A stretch of 64,000 bases of DNA from assembly GCA_016784965.1 (NCBI GenBank), contig JADHTQ010000007.1, forward strand, positions 1-64,000. The letters run 5' to 3'. Below the pieces are notes generated by a model. It ran no database searches and was not told the DNA's origin. It saw nothing but the letters and a program-made list of their open reading frames with translations. Positions within the stretch are counted from its first letter, which is position 1; each line of letters begins with the position of its first letter. Of the stretch, positions 34,896-43,544 are shown piece by piece. This stretch comes from Bacteriovoracaceae bacterium (GTDB lineage: Bacteria > Bdellovibrionota > Bacteriovoracia > Bacteriovoracales > Bacteriovoracaceae). A program made the position numbers and the translations under genes.

Positions 34896-35561
34896 ATGGG
34901 AAATTTATTTATAAGCAATATTCACTTTCTCATTTTTGCTTGGATAGTATACGATAACTATACTTTGTATGAAAATTACACAACAAAGATCAAGGAAATC
35001 AATGATGAACTTCCCGGCATCAATAGAAAAATCACCCGATATAACAAGGAACATAAACAATTAACGGCTTACTATGATGATATTGAAGAGGCCAAAACTC
35101 GTATCGAAAAAGTTGCTCAAGAGGTAGAGAAACTACAGAGACAGCTACCCAACAAGATTGACGATACTGAAAATTTACAACTCATTGACGACATAACCAG
35201 AAGTGTGAACCTAAAAGATGTTGACTTAAAACCACAAGGCACTGATAACAAGGGGTTTTATTTAACAAAAAATTACAAGCTAAAAGCAAGTGGCACTTAC
35301 TTACAGTTTTTAATATTCTTTGAAAAAATTGCAAACACAAGCCGACTATTTAATATAAAAAATGTAAAGCTCCATAGTACAGATATTAAACAAAAAGGAC
35401 GATTCCAAGTTATTGGTGGAGATATCATTCTTTTTGCATACCAATACAATACAAGCTATCGTGAAAAACGTGGTATTGAAGAAATTGAAAAGCAATTTAA
35501 AAAGAGGCAAAAAACAGGTAGAAAATCAAAACGAAAGCGCAAAGGAAAAGGAAAAAAATAA
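34896..35561 (+). CDS. pilO: type IV pilus assembly protein PilO
   Basis: The partner of PilN: a short N-terminal membrane helix (about 5-22), a coiled coil (about 28-90) and a periplasmic ferredoxin-like domain (YKLKASGTYLQFLIFFEKIA is the family hallmark). The tail is unusually basic, with about 25 Lys/Arg-dominated residues at the very end, absent from typical PilO. The coding sequence follows pilN by six bases with no clear Shine-Dalgarno, so it probably relies on coupling. Confidence 0.88.
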   Translation: MGNLFISNIHFLIFAWIVYDNYTLYENYTTKIKEINDELPGINRKITRYNKEHKQLTAYYDDIEEAKTRIEKVAQEVEKLQRQLPNKIDDTENLQLIDDITRSVNLKDVDLKPQGTDNKGFYLTKNYKLKASGTYLQFLIFFEKIANTSRLFNIKNVKLHSTDIKQKGRFQVIGGDIILFAYQYNTSYREKRGIEEIEKQFKKRQKTGRKSKRKRKGKGKK

Positions 35562-35564
35562 GTG

Positions 35565-36047
35565 ATGCAAAAAGCTCTTATAGTCCTACTTATAGTGCTA
35601 TTTAGATGCGACTACTTATTCAGTAGCAGTAACTCTAAAGTGTCTAGTAAAAAATATACTTTTTTGAAAAGCAAAACTTATATTGAAAATCCTTTCGAGC
35701 TGCGTGATCCCTTCAAAAGAATGGTCAATATAAGAAAAAAAAGGCATAAGAAAAAGTTCGATGGCTATATGGCCGGAGATGTGTTTTCAAATTTACCCCA
35801 AGTTGAACAAATCTCAATAGGTAATATAAAGTTGGTTGGCCTTCTGCTAGGAGAAAAAAGAAGGGCCATGATAAAAATTGGTTCATCAGATCAAGTGTTT
35901 ATTATAAAAGAGGGTATGAAGCTTGGCCAAGATGCTCTTGAGCTAAAAGCGATTTTGCCCGGTGGAATCGTATTTGTAGAAAAAATTAAAAATGTTTATG
36001 ATCAATTTGAGTATCTAGAAACTATTATACCAATCACTGAAGATTAG
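35565..36047 (+). CDS. pilP: type IV pilus assembly protein PilP
   Basis: The periplasmic bridge between PilNO and the secretin. It has an N-terminal hydrophobic segment (MQKALIVLLIVLFRCDYLFS), the conserved linker ENPFELRDPFKR, and the beta-sandwich domain (about 85-150: ISIGNIKLVGLLLG, AMIKIG, VFIIKEGMKLG). PilP is normally a lipoprotein. The only N-terminal Cys here is preceded by LFR, which is not a good lipobox, so lipidation is doubtful. A GTG just before the ATG is an alternative start. Confidence 0.9.
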   Translation: MQKALIVLLIVLFRCDYLFSSSNSKVSSKKYTFLKSKTYIENPFELRDPFKRMVNIRKKRHKKKFDGYMAGDVFSNLPQVEQISIGNIKLVGLLLGEKRRAMIKIGSSDQVFIIKEGMKLGQDALELKAILPGGIVFVEKIKNVYDQFEYLETIIPITED

Positions 36048-36107
36048 TTGTAACAAATTGACAAATGGTGGTATAATTTATTGTGGTACTTTAAAAAAAG
36101 AGGGATC

Positions 36108-37892
36108 ATGAAAAAAGGATTTTTTCTCATACTTCTTATGTTTTCGCTTCTTCCAAGAGCTGTAACTGCTTCAAAAATTGAAGAGATAAGTTTTCAACAA
36201 AAGGGCGAAGTTTCTCAAATTGTTATTACAACTGATGACGATGCTATAAAGGCTAAAAAATTTCATGTTACAGAAGATAAGCAAATTATTGTTGACTTAA
36301 AAAATGTTGAAGCTACCGCCAGAGTAATGAGGGCATTTGATACCTCTGAATTTTCCGGAAGCACCGTCTTTATTAGAGCATACAAAAAACCTGGTTCAAA
36401 AAATGATATTCGAATTGCTGTTCAATTAAGGGACAATGTCCGCTCAATATTCAAGCGTGTTGGTAGTAGTTTTGTGCTCAGTATAGAGAACAGATTTGGT
36501 GTATTTTCTGAGCAAACAATTCAACAATTTCTCGATGATGAAAAATCTACTGACAACCAATCAACAGGTAAAGTTCACGTGCCTCGTTCAAAAGCTGTAG
36601 AAGATATCTTAGAAAATTTAACCCTCTCTGGTAAAAAGAAGTACATCGGAAGAAGGATATCTGTAAATGTAAAGAATATGAAAATTGAAGATCTGCTGAT
36701 GATTATAGCTGACTCTTCTGGTTTTAATATTATTATGACAAAAGAGGTTAAGACACTACCCCCATTAACCCTTTCTATGGTCAACGTCCCGTGGGATCAA
36801 GTTCTAGATACGATTTTAAAAATAAATAAATTAGTTGCCAAGAAAAATGGAATTATTCTAATGATTCAGTCTTTAAGGCAATCCACTGAAGAAAAAAAGC
36901 AAGAGATAGCAGCAAATAAGTTAAATGCGGTAGAAGAACCAATGGTCACTAAAGTATTTCCTCTTAGTTTTGCTAAACTTTCTGATATCAAAAAAATAGT
37001 TACCCCATATTTGACCAAAAACAAAGGTACAGTCGCACTGGATAAAAGAACAAAACAAGTTATCGTTAAAGATACTGTTGAGAGCATAGAGAGAATAAGA
37101 AAAATTATTGAGGTTTTAGACGTACAAACTCCTCAAGTTTTAATTGAGGCCAAAATAGTCGAAGTAACAGAGTCATATGCAAAAGAAATCGGTCTTGGCC
37201 AAGGTTTAAACCTTGGTTTTGATCCTGTTGGAGAAATAGGAGCTGATGAGGGGCCAGGAATTGCTTTTAGTTCTGCGCCCTCAGCAGAACGAGATCTTTT
37301 TGGAATTAACATTAAACAAATGGGGAGATTGTGGGGTCTTGGATTTAATCTGAAGCTTATGGAAAGTGAGTCAAAAGGGAAGATCATCGCCAACCCAAAG
37401 GTCATCGCTCAAAATAATGTCGCTGCCACAATTTCCACACAAGATACAACGAGCTTTTCTGTTACTAAAAGAGAGGCTGACGGCTCCACTTCCACAACTT
37501 TTGAACAAGTTTCTGCAGACCTTTCACTCAATGTCACTCCTCAAGTCACAAACGAAGGTTCAATCTTTTTAAAAGTAGCAGTGAGTAAAACCCACTTTGG
37601 TACTAGACCCACTCAGGAAGCCCCCCCTAATACTGCTAGTAGAAGTGTAAAAACTGAAGTACTAGTCGATAATGGATCCACTGTTGTCATTGGAGGCATA
37701 TATGCTTATTCTAAATCAGAACAGCACTCAGGTGTCCCATATTTGAAAGATATACCTTTAATTGGTTGGTTATTTAGAACTGCTTATGCTCCAAAGACCG
37801 ACAAGAATGAGATGATTATCTTTTTAACTCCCAGAATTGTAAACCAAGAAGAAGCCGGGCTTATTAGTGAAGAATTTCAAGACGAGGCATAA
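36108..37892 (+). CDS. pilQ: type IV pilus secretin PilQ
   Basis: The outer-membrane channel for the pilus. The signal peptide (MKKGFFLILLMFSLLPRAVT) is followed by one AMIN domain (about 25-130, peptidoglycan binding), an STN/N0 domain (about 185-255, ISVNVKNMKIEDLLMIIAD), an N1 domain (KVFPLSFAKLSDIKKI), and the secretin domain (about 335-585) with VLVDNGSTVVIGGIY and VPYLKDIPLIGWLF. The ATG at 36108 (AGAGGG upstream) is preferred over the longer frame because it begins the signal peptide. At 594 aa with a single AMIN repeat it is compact for PilQ. Confidence 0.95.
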   Translation: MKKGFFLILLMFSLLPRAVTASKIEEISFQQKGEVSQIVITTDDDAIKAKKFHVTEDKQIIVDLKNVEATARVMRAFDTSEFSGSTVFIRAYKKPGSKNDIRIAVQLRDNVRSIFKRVGSSFVLSIENRFGVFSEQTIQQFLDDEKSTDNQSTGKVHVPRSKAVEDILENLTLSGKKKYIGRRISVNVKNMKIEDLLMIIADSSGFNIIMTKEVKTLPPLTLSMVNVPWDQVLDTILKINKLVAKKNGIILMIQSLRQSTEEKKQEIAANKLNAVEEPMVTKVFPLSFAKLSDIKKIVTPYLTKNKGTVALDKRTKQVIVKDTVESIERIRKIIEVLDVQTPQVLIEAKIVEVTESYAKEIGLGQGLNLGFDPVGEIGADEGPGIAFSSAPSAERDLFGINIKQMGRLWGLGFNLKLMESESKGKIIANPKVIAQNNVAATISTQDTTSFSVTKREADGSTSTTFEQVSADLSLNVTPQVTNEGSIFLKVAVSKTHFGTRPTQEAPPNTASRSVKTEVLVDNGSTVVIGGIYAYSKSEQHSGVPYLKDIPLIGWLFRTAYAPKTDKNEMIIFLTPRIVNQEEAGLISEEFQDEA

Positions 37893-37900
37893 GCATATAG

Positions 37901-39076
37901 ATGAACAAAGAAATCCTCTCCTCTCCACTTCTTATCAAATATCAAAAGGTATACGAACAAGATCCAACATCTAGAGTTTTTGCACCACTATCTGAAGGTT
38001 ATCGAAAACTGGGCATGGTTGAAAAAGCTATGGAGATCTTAAAACGTGGCATTCAACATAACCCAGATTATGTAACTGGTCTTTTGTGTCTAGCTAAATG
38101 TTATTTCGATATAGATGAGCACGATAAGGCTTATGAAATTTTACAACCTATTGTCGACGATAACATCGATAATATTGCTCTTCAGACTCTGTTTGGAGAG
38201 GTCTGTAGAAGTATTGGTAAGTTCAATCAAGCACTCGATACGTATAAATATTTGCTCTTTTTAAATCCCAGGAAAAAAGAATATGCTCTGCAAGTTAAAG
38301 AACTTGAAGACTCAGGTCTATGTCAGCAGAGTCCAGATCAACAAAATAAATCTGTAAGTTCTTTTAGTGATATTAGTTCTTATGAAATAAAATCATTTGA
38401 CACTGAATCACTAAGTACTTCACCTTATGGGCAACAAGAAAATCAAGAACCTGATTTAGTTCAAAAACACGATATTGCTCAAGAGCAAGATACAAATCAA
38501 CTGCAGGAGCAACAGCTCAAAATGTGGTTAGATCTAGATAAAAAACCAAAAGAGCAAACAGACCAAGACATCGTACAAACTGATGACCTAGATGAGTTGC
38601 CTGAGCCAAAACCCGAAAGTGAATTGTTACATGAAGAAAGTGATCTACCGCAAGAACCTGAAGCTGTGACAGTGGCCACACATGAAGTAAATGAAGACCC
38701 CCAAGAAGCTCCACCACCATCTTCTAAAAATGATATGCCTGTTATAACTCACACCCTTGTTGATCTATACTGTGCACAGGGATATTACAAAAAAGCGATT
38801 GAAATCCTCAAAAAAATTCTTGAACTCAACCCAGACGACGATAAAACTAAAAAGAAACTTGAAGATGTTGCCAAACTTATTAACTCTGATTTAAAACCAG
38901 ACCCTACTGTAGCCACACAGCAAGAAACCCAAACAGATGGTCACAGTGATTTAATGCAGCTTTTTGACTCAAGACTCGGCACACAACAAGCAGAACGATT
39001 TAAAATGGCCGAGCAAAAAATGTATAGTTTTTTAAACGCTATTAGAGAACGTGCAGACACTCTTCGAACTCGCTAA
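37901..39076 (+). CDS. TPR protein following pilQ
   Basis: A 391-aa cytoplasmic protein: N-terminal tetratricopeptide repeats (about 10-135, e.g. EKAMEILKRGIQHNPDYVTG), a long acidic Gln/Glu/Asp/Pro-rich disordered linker (about 145-275), and a second TPR unit (GYYKKAIEILKKILELNP) with a short helical tail. No signal peptide or lipobox is present, so it is not a Tgl/PilF-type pilotin. It starts eight bases after pilQ, suggesting an intracellular adaptor role in pilus assembly or polarity (inference). Confidence 0.78.
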   Translation: MNKEILSSPLLIKYQKVYEQDPTSRVFAPLSEGYRKLGMVEKAMEILKRGIQHNPDYVTGLLCLAKCYFDIDEHDKAYEILQPIVDDNIDNIALQTLFGEVCRSIGKFNQALDTYKYLLFLNPRKKEYALQVKELEDSGLCQQSPDQQNKSVSSFSDISSYEIKSFDTESLSTSPYGQQENQEPDLVQKHDIAQEQDTNQLQEQQLKMWLDLDKKPKEQTDQDIVQTDDLDELPEPKPESELLHEESDLPQEPEAVTVATHEVNEDPQEAPPPSSKNDMPVITHTLVDLYCAQGYYKKAIEILKKILELNPDDDKTKKKLEDVAKLINSDLKPDPTVATQQETQTDGHSDLMQLFDSRLGTQQAERFKMAEQKMYSFLNAIRERADTLRTR

Positions 39077-39114
39077 ACAAAAAATTTTAACTGAGCTAAA
39101 GGATAATGAATAAT

Positions 39115-39173
39115 GTAGGTAGGTCAAAAGAAATTGATCTTATCCAAGACCAATCGTAGGTAGGTTAAAAGAA
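39115..39173 (+). repeat. two-copy 18-bp direct repeat in a convergent intergenic region
   Basis: GTAGGTAGGTCAAAAGAA (39115-39132) recurs at 39156-39173 with one change (C to T), a 41-bp period. It lies in the 274-bp gap between the TPR gene and the convergent epimerase gene. The gap also holds a 10-bp palindrome CGTAATTACG (39249-39258). I see no gene or intrinsic terminator there. Confidence 0.55.
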
Positions 39174-39350
39174 CTTTTTGAATCCTTTAGGCCCAGTTAC
39201 CATATATATTAAGCAAACCTTGTGCCAATTTATCGCTGCCTAACATATCGTAATTACGTAGATATTTTGACACTATGGGTGCCAATATGTCTTTTGACAA
39301 ATATCATAAAGGATTAAATCTGGTGACAAATTGACTCAACTTTGAAGCTT

Positions 39351-40310
39351 TTATTTTTTGACTCTAAGCATCTTGAAATCCATAAAGTAATCCAAGGTCT
39401 CTTCTAATAGTTGATCAACTGATGTTAGTGGATAATAGGCAAAGTCCTGCTTTGCTTTATTTGATGAGACGCTACTTGCTACACAAAACTCCTCAATGAA
39501 AGACTTTTCATTTTCACTGAAATTTGCCTGTTTAAACTGCTGTCTATCAATGAATGAGAATGTGCTAAAATCAATATTTAATTTTTCACAACAAAGTTGA
39601 TAAAAAGATGAAATGGACATATTCTCGTTGCCCAAAATGTAGTCGCCTATAACTCTGCTGTCTATTCCTTGCCAAATTCCTCTTGCTACATCACTTGCTG
39701 CTACAAAATTTTTTTTAGCATTTAGTAATGTTTTAAACCTCCGCATCTTTATCGCAAAAAGGATTGAGCCTGACGATGGCCTTGAGTCCCACCTTCCCAA
39801 CATGTAACATGGGTGTGGAGTAAATACCCTCACGCTAGAGTTTTGTTTTTTAATCCAACAATCAAATTCATATTTTAAATTTGCATATGGTGTTTTTCTA
39901 AAATTTCCAATATCTTTTTCATCAACTATATTATCATCTACCCCACTACAAAGTGTTGATACACTTGAAACCTGTACCCAATATGGAATATCCTCTTTTG
40001 TTGCCATTTCAAAAAGATTTTTTGGTGCCTCTAAATTTATTGCCCTCATTTTACTTTGATCTTCTGCTTTCACACTTGCAAGGGCTGCACAATTAATAAT
40101 ACAATCTACTCCATCTAATAAGTCATCTGGCAAAGAACTTAAATCAGATAAATCTAAGCTGTACAAGTGGACTTTATCTAAATTTAGAAAAAGAAAGCTT
40201 CTTTTTGATACAGATCTTGAGATAACTTTAAATTGATGCCCCAGTTTTAGGCCTTGCTCTAGAATATGTGACCCTAAAAGCCCGGATGCTCCAGTAAGTA
40301 ATACCTTCAT
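39351..40310 (-). CDS. NAD-dependent epimerase/dehydratase (extended SDR)
   Basis: A 319-aa extended short-chain dehydrogenase. It begins MKVLLTGASGLLGSHI (Rossmann nucleotide motif), has CIINCAALASVKAED, and the active-site pattern Ser plus YANLKYEFD (YxxxK). It resembles 3-beta-HSD/dihydroflavonol-reductase-like family members that act on a lipid or small-molecule carbonyl. It is the last gene of a three-gene leftward operon and overlaps the upstream SDR gene as ATGA. Substrate unknown. Confidence 0.82.
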   Translation of the reverse strand: MKVLLTGASGLLGSHILEQGLKLGHQFKVISRSVSKRSFLFLNLDKVHLYSLDLSDLSSLPDDLLDGVDCIINCAALASVKAEDQSKMRAINLEAPKNLFEMATKEDIPYWVQVSSVSTLCSGVDDNIVDEKDIGNFRKTPYANLKYEFDCWIKKQNSSVRVFTPHPCYMLGRWDSRPSSGSILFAIKMRRFKTLLNAKKNFVAASDVARGIWQGIDSRVIGDYILGNENMSISSFYQLCCEKLNIDFSTFSFIDRQQFKQANFSENEKSFIEEFCVASSVSSNKAKQDFAYYPLTSVDQLLEETLDYFMDFKMLRVKK

Positions 40311-41041
40311 GAATAATTCCTCAAGTGTGACGCATTACCCAAGGGTATTGTTGCACCGTTTATCACGGCACTTTCATCAAGTAAGAAATATTCTACCATT
40401 TTAGCAATGTGATCAACTTCAACTAAATTACCAGTTGGCATTGATTCTTTAATTTTTTTGATTTGATCTTCACTTAGGTTTTCTCGCAATTTCTGTGTAT
40501 CAACGGGACCAAGTAAAAGAAGATTACAGGTAACTCCAGAAGTTGCAAGCTCTAAACATAAACCTTTTGTCAGTCCAGATAGGGCCGATTTCGCAGTCAA
40601 ATAAGGCAATTGCCCTTTACTACCAACAACTTGTATAATCGTTCCAAAAAATAAGATCCTTCCAAATTTATTTTTTCTCATTCCCGAAATAATTTTTTGT
40701 ATTATTAAAGTGGGAGCAATGCTTGAGATAGTATGTGCTTTTAAAAAGTCATCCTCTTGGCATCGTAGGAATGGTTTATGTTTTGGTGAATACATAGCAT
40801 TATGGATGAACATATCCACTTGAAATGTTGATGCAATCTCTTTGGCAATATTTTTTGTAGCTTCTGGCTCAAGTAAGTCACATTGAAAAAAGTGATAGTT
40901 TGGAAATTCTTTAAGAGCATTATTGTCGTTACGGCCAATCCCTATAACTGTGTGGCCTAAATTCAAAAGGTGTTTGGCACAATTTGCTCCAATTCCTTTA
41001 CTTACACCACTTATTAAAACGGTTTTTATCTTTGATGACAT
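40307..41041 (-). CDS. short-chain dehydrogenase/reductase (FabG-like)
   Basis: A 244-aa classical SDR: TVLISGVSKGIGANCA (cofactor glycine motif), FIHNAMYS (variant of NNAG), ILFFGTIIQ and YLTAKSALSGLTKGL (catalytic Tyr-x3-Lys). The ATG at 41041 lies just after the preceding gene's stop with GGGGA about eight bases upstream. The NNAG position is HNAM, a departure from FabG. With a FabH-like gene before it and an extended SDR after it, a beta-ketoacyl reduction role is plausible (inference). Confidence 0.84.
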   Translation of the reverse strand: MSSKIKTVLISGVSKGIGANCAKHLLNLGHTVIGIGRNDNNALKEFPNYHFFQCDLLEPEATKNIAKEIASTFQVDMFIHNAMYSPKHKPFLRCQEDDFLKAHTISSIAPTLIIQKIISGMRKNKFGRILFFGTIIQVVGSKGQLPYLTAKSALSGLTKGLCLELATSGVTCNLLLLGPVDTQKLRENLSEDQIKKIKESMPTGNLVEVDHIAKMVEYFLLDESAVINGATIPLGNASHLRNYS

Positions 41042-41043
41042 AG

Positions 41044-42033
41044 TTAATATCCCCACACAATAGAAGCAAGGCCTATATGGTAACCAGCTCCCATGGCCAT
41101 CACCAACACCTTGTCTCCCTTGTTAATTTTCTTTTGTTGGACAGCTTCTGACAAGGCTATGCCCATACTGGCACTAGAAGTGTTTCCAAATTTGTCAAAA
41201 TTTATTAAGGTTTTATCAGTTGAGACATTCATTGCTTCTAAAACTTTTTTTATAATTGCCCCATTTCCTTGATGAAAGACAAAAAAGTCATAATCGCTAA
41301 TTTTACTATTATATTTTTTTAAACTACCACTTATAACTGTCACCAAACTCTCAGTAGTTCGTTGAAATATTTTATCTCCATCTTGCATTTTGATAAAGGG
41401 AGTGTATTCTGATTCATTATTTTGATCAAATGGATGTACTGATCCACCACCCAGTACTAGAATTTCATAACTATCACTGGGAATAGTCTGACATCTAGTC
41501 CACTCTATGTTTCCCTGAGAGTTCTCCTCCTTAACTAGATGTATAGCACAAGCACCATCTGCAAATAAAAACACAGTCCTTCGATCAAGTTTATTCAAGA
41601 ATTTACTGCGTACTTCAGTAGCAATAACTAACGCTTCCTTCTCGTCAGTCGTCAGTAATCTAGAGACTGCCATCTCTAAAGCAAATATTTGACCTGCACA
41701 AGCTGCATTTAAATCTATTGCGGGATAGTCATGTTCTAAATTCAATTTATTTTTAATAATTGAAGCTGTAGATGGAGTAAAATAATCTTGTGAAATTGTA
41801 GATACCCAAATAGCACCTTGGAAATTATTCATATTTAACTTTTTTGCTGCCATAACTGCTAGATCACTAGCAGCTATTTTTTCGTCCACCCATCTTCTTT
41901 CATAGATTCCAATTCTTTTTTGTATCCATGAATCCTTCATCTTCAAGGAATTTGCAGCGATAATATCATTATTTGTGACGATTTTTTCAGGGACAAAATG
42001 TGCAATATTTTTTGGCCATACATTAATTGCCAT
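41044..42033 (-). CDS. 3-oxoacyl-ACP synthase III-like condensing enzyme
   Basis: A 329-aa FabH-fold thiolase-superfamily enzyme. All catalytic residues are recognisable: Cys in DLNAACAGQIFAL, His in FFVFHQGNGAII, Asn in FDKFGNTSSASMGIAL. It condenses an acyl thioester with malonyl-ACP or a second acyl group. Clustering with two reductases rather than with fab genes suggests a dedicated lipid, signal or secondary-metabolite pathway instead of housekeeping fatty-acid initiation. GGAGGAGG precedes the ATG, a strong initiation site. It is divergent from the HD-GYP-like gene. Confidence 0.87.
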   Translation of the reverse strand: MAINVWPKNIAHFVPEKIVTNNDIIAANSLKMKDSWIQKRIGIYERRWVDEKIAASDLAVMAAKKLNMNNFQGAIWVSTISQDYFTPSTASIIKNKLNLEHDYPAIDLNAACAGQIFALEMAVSRLLTTDEKEALVIATEVRSKFLNKLDRRTVFLFADGACAIHLVKEENSQGNIEWTRCQTIPSDSYEILVLGGGSVHPFDQNNESEYTPFIKMQDGDKIFQRTTESLVTVISGSLKKYNSKISDYDFFVFHQGNGAIIKKVLEAMNVSTDKTLINFDKFGNTSSASMGIALSEAVQQKKINKGDKVLVMAMGAGYHIGLASIVWGY

Positions 42034-42107
42034 AAATAACCTCCTCCCTTTAGGTGAACCGATGTTTAGAGTAACATTAGACCGATTTATTTCAAAGAAA
42101 AATGTCT

Positions 42108-42136
42108 TTGTGAATCATCTATGTTCAAGATATAAT
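42108..42136 (+). promoter_or_regulatory. sigma-70-type promoter of the HD-GYP-like gene
   Basis: TTGTGA at 42108-42113, 17-bp spacer, TATAAT at 42131-42136. The predicted start near 42143 leaves a ~27-nt leader containing GAGG before the ATG at 42170. Confidence 0.65.
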
Positions 42137-42169
42137 ATTGAATCAGTAACATATTAATTGAGGTTAGTT

Positions 42170-43516
42170 ATGTCACGCACAATTCTAGTCATAGATGATT
42201 CTTCTTTAGAGAAACTTTACTCTATAAATTTAAAAATGTATGTCGATACCGATGTTATAGAGCAAACGTGTGGAGCTGCTGCAGTTGCACTCTTAAATCA
42301 TCTACCCAATGTAAATTTAATTATTGCTCAAGAAAAAGTTGGAGAAGAGGATACTTGGAAAGTTATTTTAAAACATATCCAACAAAAAGATTTAAAAATT
42401 CAAATGATTGTTATAGGCAAGGATGAATTAATTGATAAATTTGCTACACGACTTCCTCCAAATGCTTCTTTACAAGATGTGATCAGAGCCGCTGCAAAGT
42501 GTTTAGGGGTAACTGCAAAGGATATGTCCAAACAAGTTGTTCCTGACTATATTCGACTACCTCTACAATATTTTCCAGCAGAAAGTGTTTGTATTTGTGA
42601 CGTATTTCATCAAGAACACATTGACGGCGCTGAGGAGCAGTCATTTACAAAATATTTTTCTACAGACCAAACAATCGATAAGGATACAATTAGCAACTTA
42701 AGAAAAGATGGTGTAAAATATCTTTTTATTCCTGCAAAAAACCGTTTAAAGTTTGTTAATGATTTTTCAAAACAAGTGCTATCAACCCTACAAGACAAAA
42801 ATGCCTCAGAGGACAGCAAGTTAAATGCTACCGACTGTGCTATGCATATGGTTAGCGAACGAATTAAAGATGCTGGGCTTGATGAACAATCTGTTGAACT
42901 GGCAAAAGCTAGTATGAAAAATATTTCTGAACTTGCAGAAGATCGTAAAAATAAAGGTCTGGCTTACTGTCTTAAAAAGTTATTGGAAAATTCAACGAGC
43001 TTTCGATATGCTCACTGTCAACTTATCTCTTATGTAGCATCTCATGTAATTAAACAAATGGATTGGGGATCGCGAGAACAACAAGAAAAAATTATTTTCA
43101 TAACTTTTTTTCACGATATCCTTCTTGATACTGATGAATTATGTATGATACACAGCGAAGAGGATCTACTAAACTCAAGCATCAGTAACGATGACCGAGA
43201 ACTCGTCATCTCTCATGCTACTAAGGTTGCTCAAATTATTAAAACATACCCTCACGCTCCAATTGGATCAGACACCATCCTTGAGCAACATCACGGCAGC
43301 AGAAACGGTAACGGCTTTCCCCGTACTTTACCACTAAACCTTTCACCACTTGCAATTGTATTTATAATTGTTGAAAGTTATGTGCACTATGTATTAAAGT
43401 TAACTGAGTCTGGTGAATTTGAGCATGCAAGTGTAATAAAATATTTAGAAGAAACATTTCCTAAGGGCGGCAAAGTTAGATCAACTATACAACATCTTAG
43501 TAAATTGAAATTCTGA
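42170..43516 (+). CDS. pseudo-receiver plus degenerate HD-GYP-like domain protein
   Basis: A 448-aa cytoplasmic protein. The N-terminus (MSRTILVIDDSS) begins like a response-regulator receiver, but the phosphoacceptor position reads LIIAQEKVG, with no Asp. A middle region of about 200 residues (unclassified) leads to a C-terminal domain with HD at about 315-316, a further His (ISHATKV), and HHGSRNGNGFPR in place of HHExxDGxGYP. Several metal-ligand positions therefore survive while the DG and GYP positions are altered. Family role would be cyclic-di-GMP hydrolysis or binding; catalytic activity is uncertain. The ATG is supported by GAGG seven bases upstream. Confidence 0.7.
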   Translation: MSRTILVIDDSSLEKLYSINLKMYVDTDVIEQTCGAAAVALLNHLPNVNLIIAQEKVGEEDTWKVILKHIQQKDLKIQMIVIGKDELIDKFATRLPPNASLQDVIRAAAKCLGVTAKDMSKQVVPDYIRLPLQYFPAESVCICDVFHQEHIDGAEEQSFTKYFSTDQTIDKDTISNLRKDGVKYLFIPAKNRLKFVNDFSKQVLSTLQDKNASEDSKLNATDCAMHMVSERIKDAGLDEQSVELAKASMKNISELAEDRKNKGLAYCLKKLLENSTSFRYAHCQLISYVASHVIKQMDWGSREQQEKIIFITFFHDILLDTDELCMIHSEEDLLNSSISNDDRELVISHATKVAQIIKTYPHAPIGSDTILEQHHGSRNGNGFPRTLPLNLSPLAIVFIIVESYVHYVLKLTESGEFEHASVIKYLEETFPKGGKVRSTIQHLSKLKF

Positions 43517-43544
43517 TAATTTTTAATCCTACATAGGAGTTTAT

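Noticed and set aside
39106-39159. 17-codon frame beginning ATGAATAATGTAGG as a small gene
   Set aside because: Very short and contains the direct repeat; initiation context is only moderate and no coding signal can be judged.
39249-39258. CGTAATTACG palindrome as an operator
   Set aside because: A 10-bp AT-centred palindrome is expected by chance in this composition, and no promoter is near.
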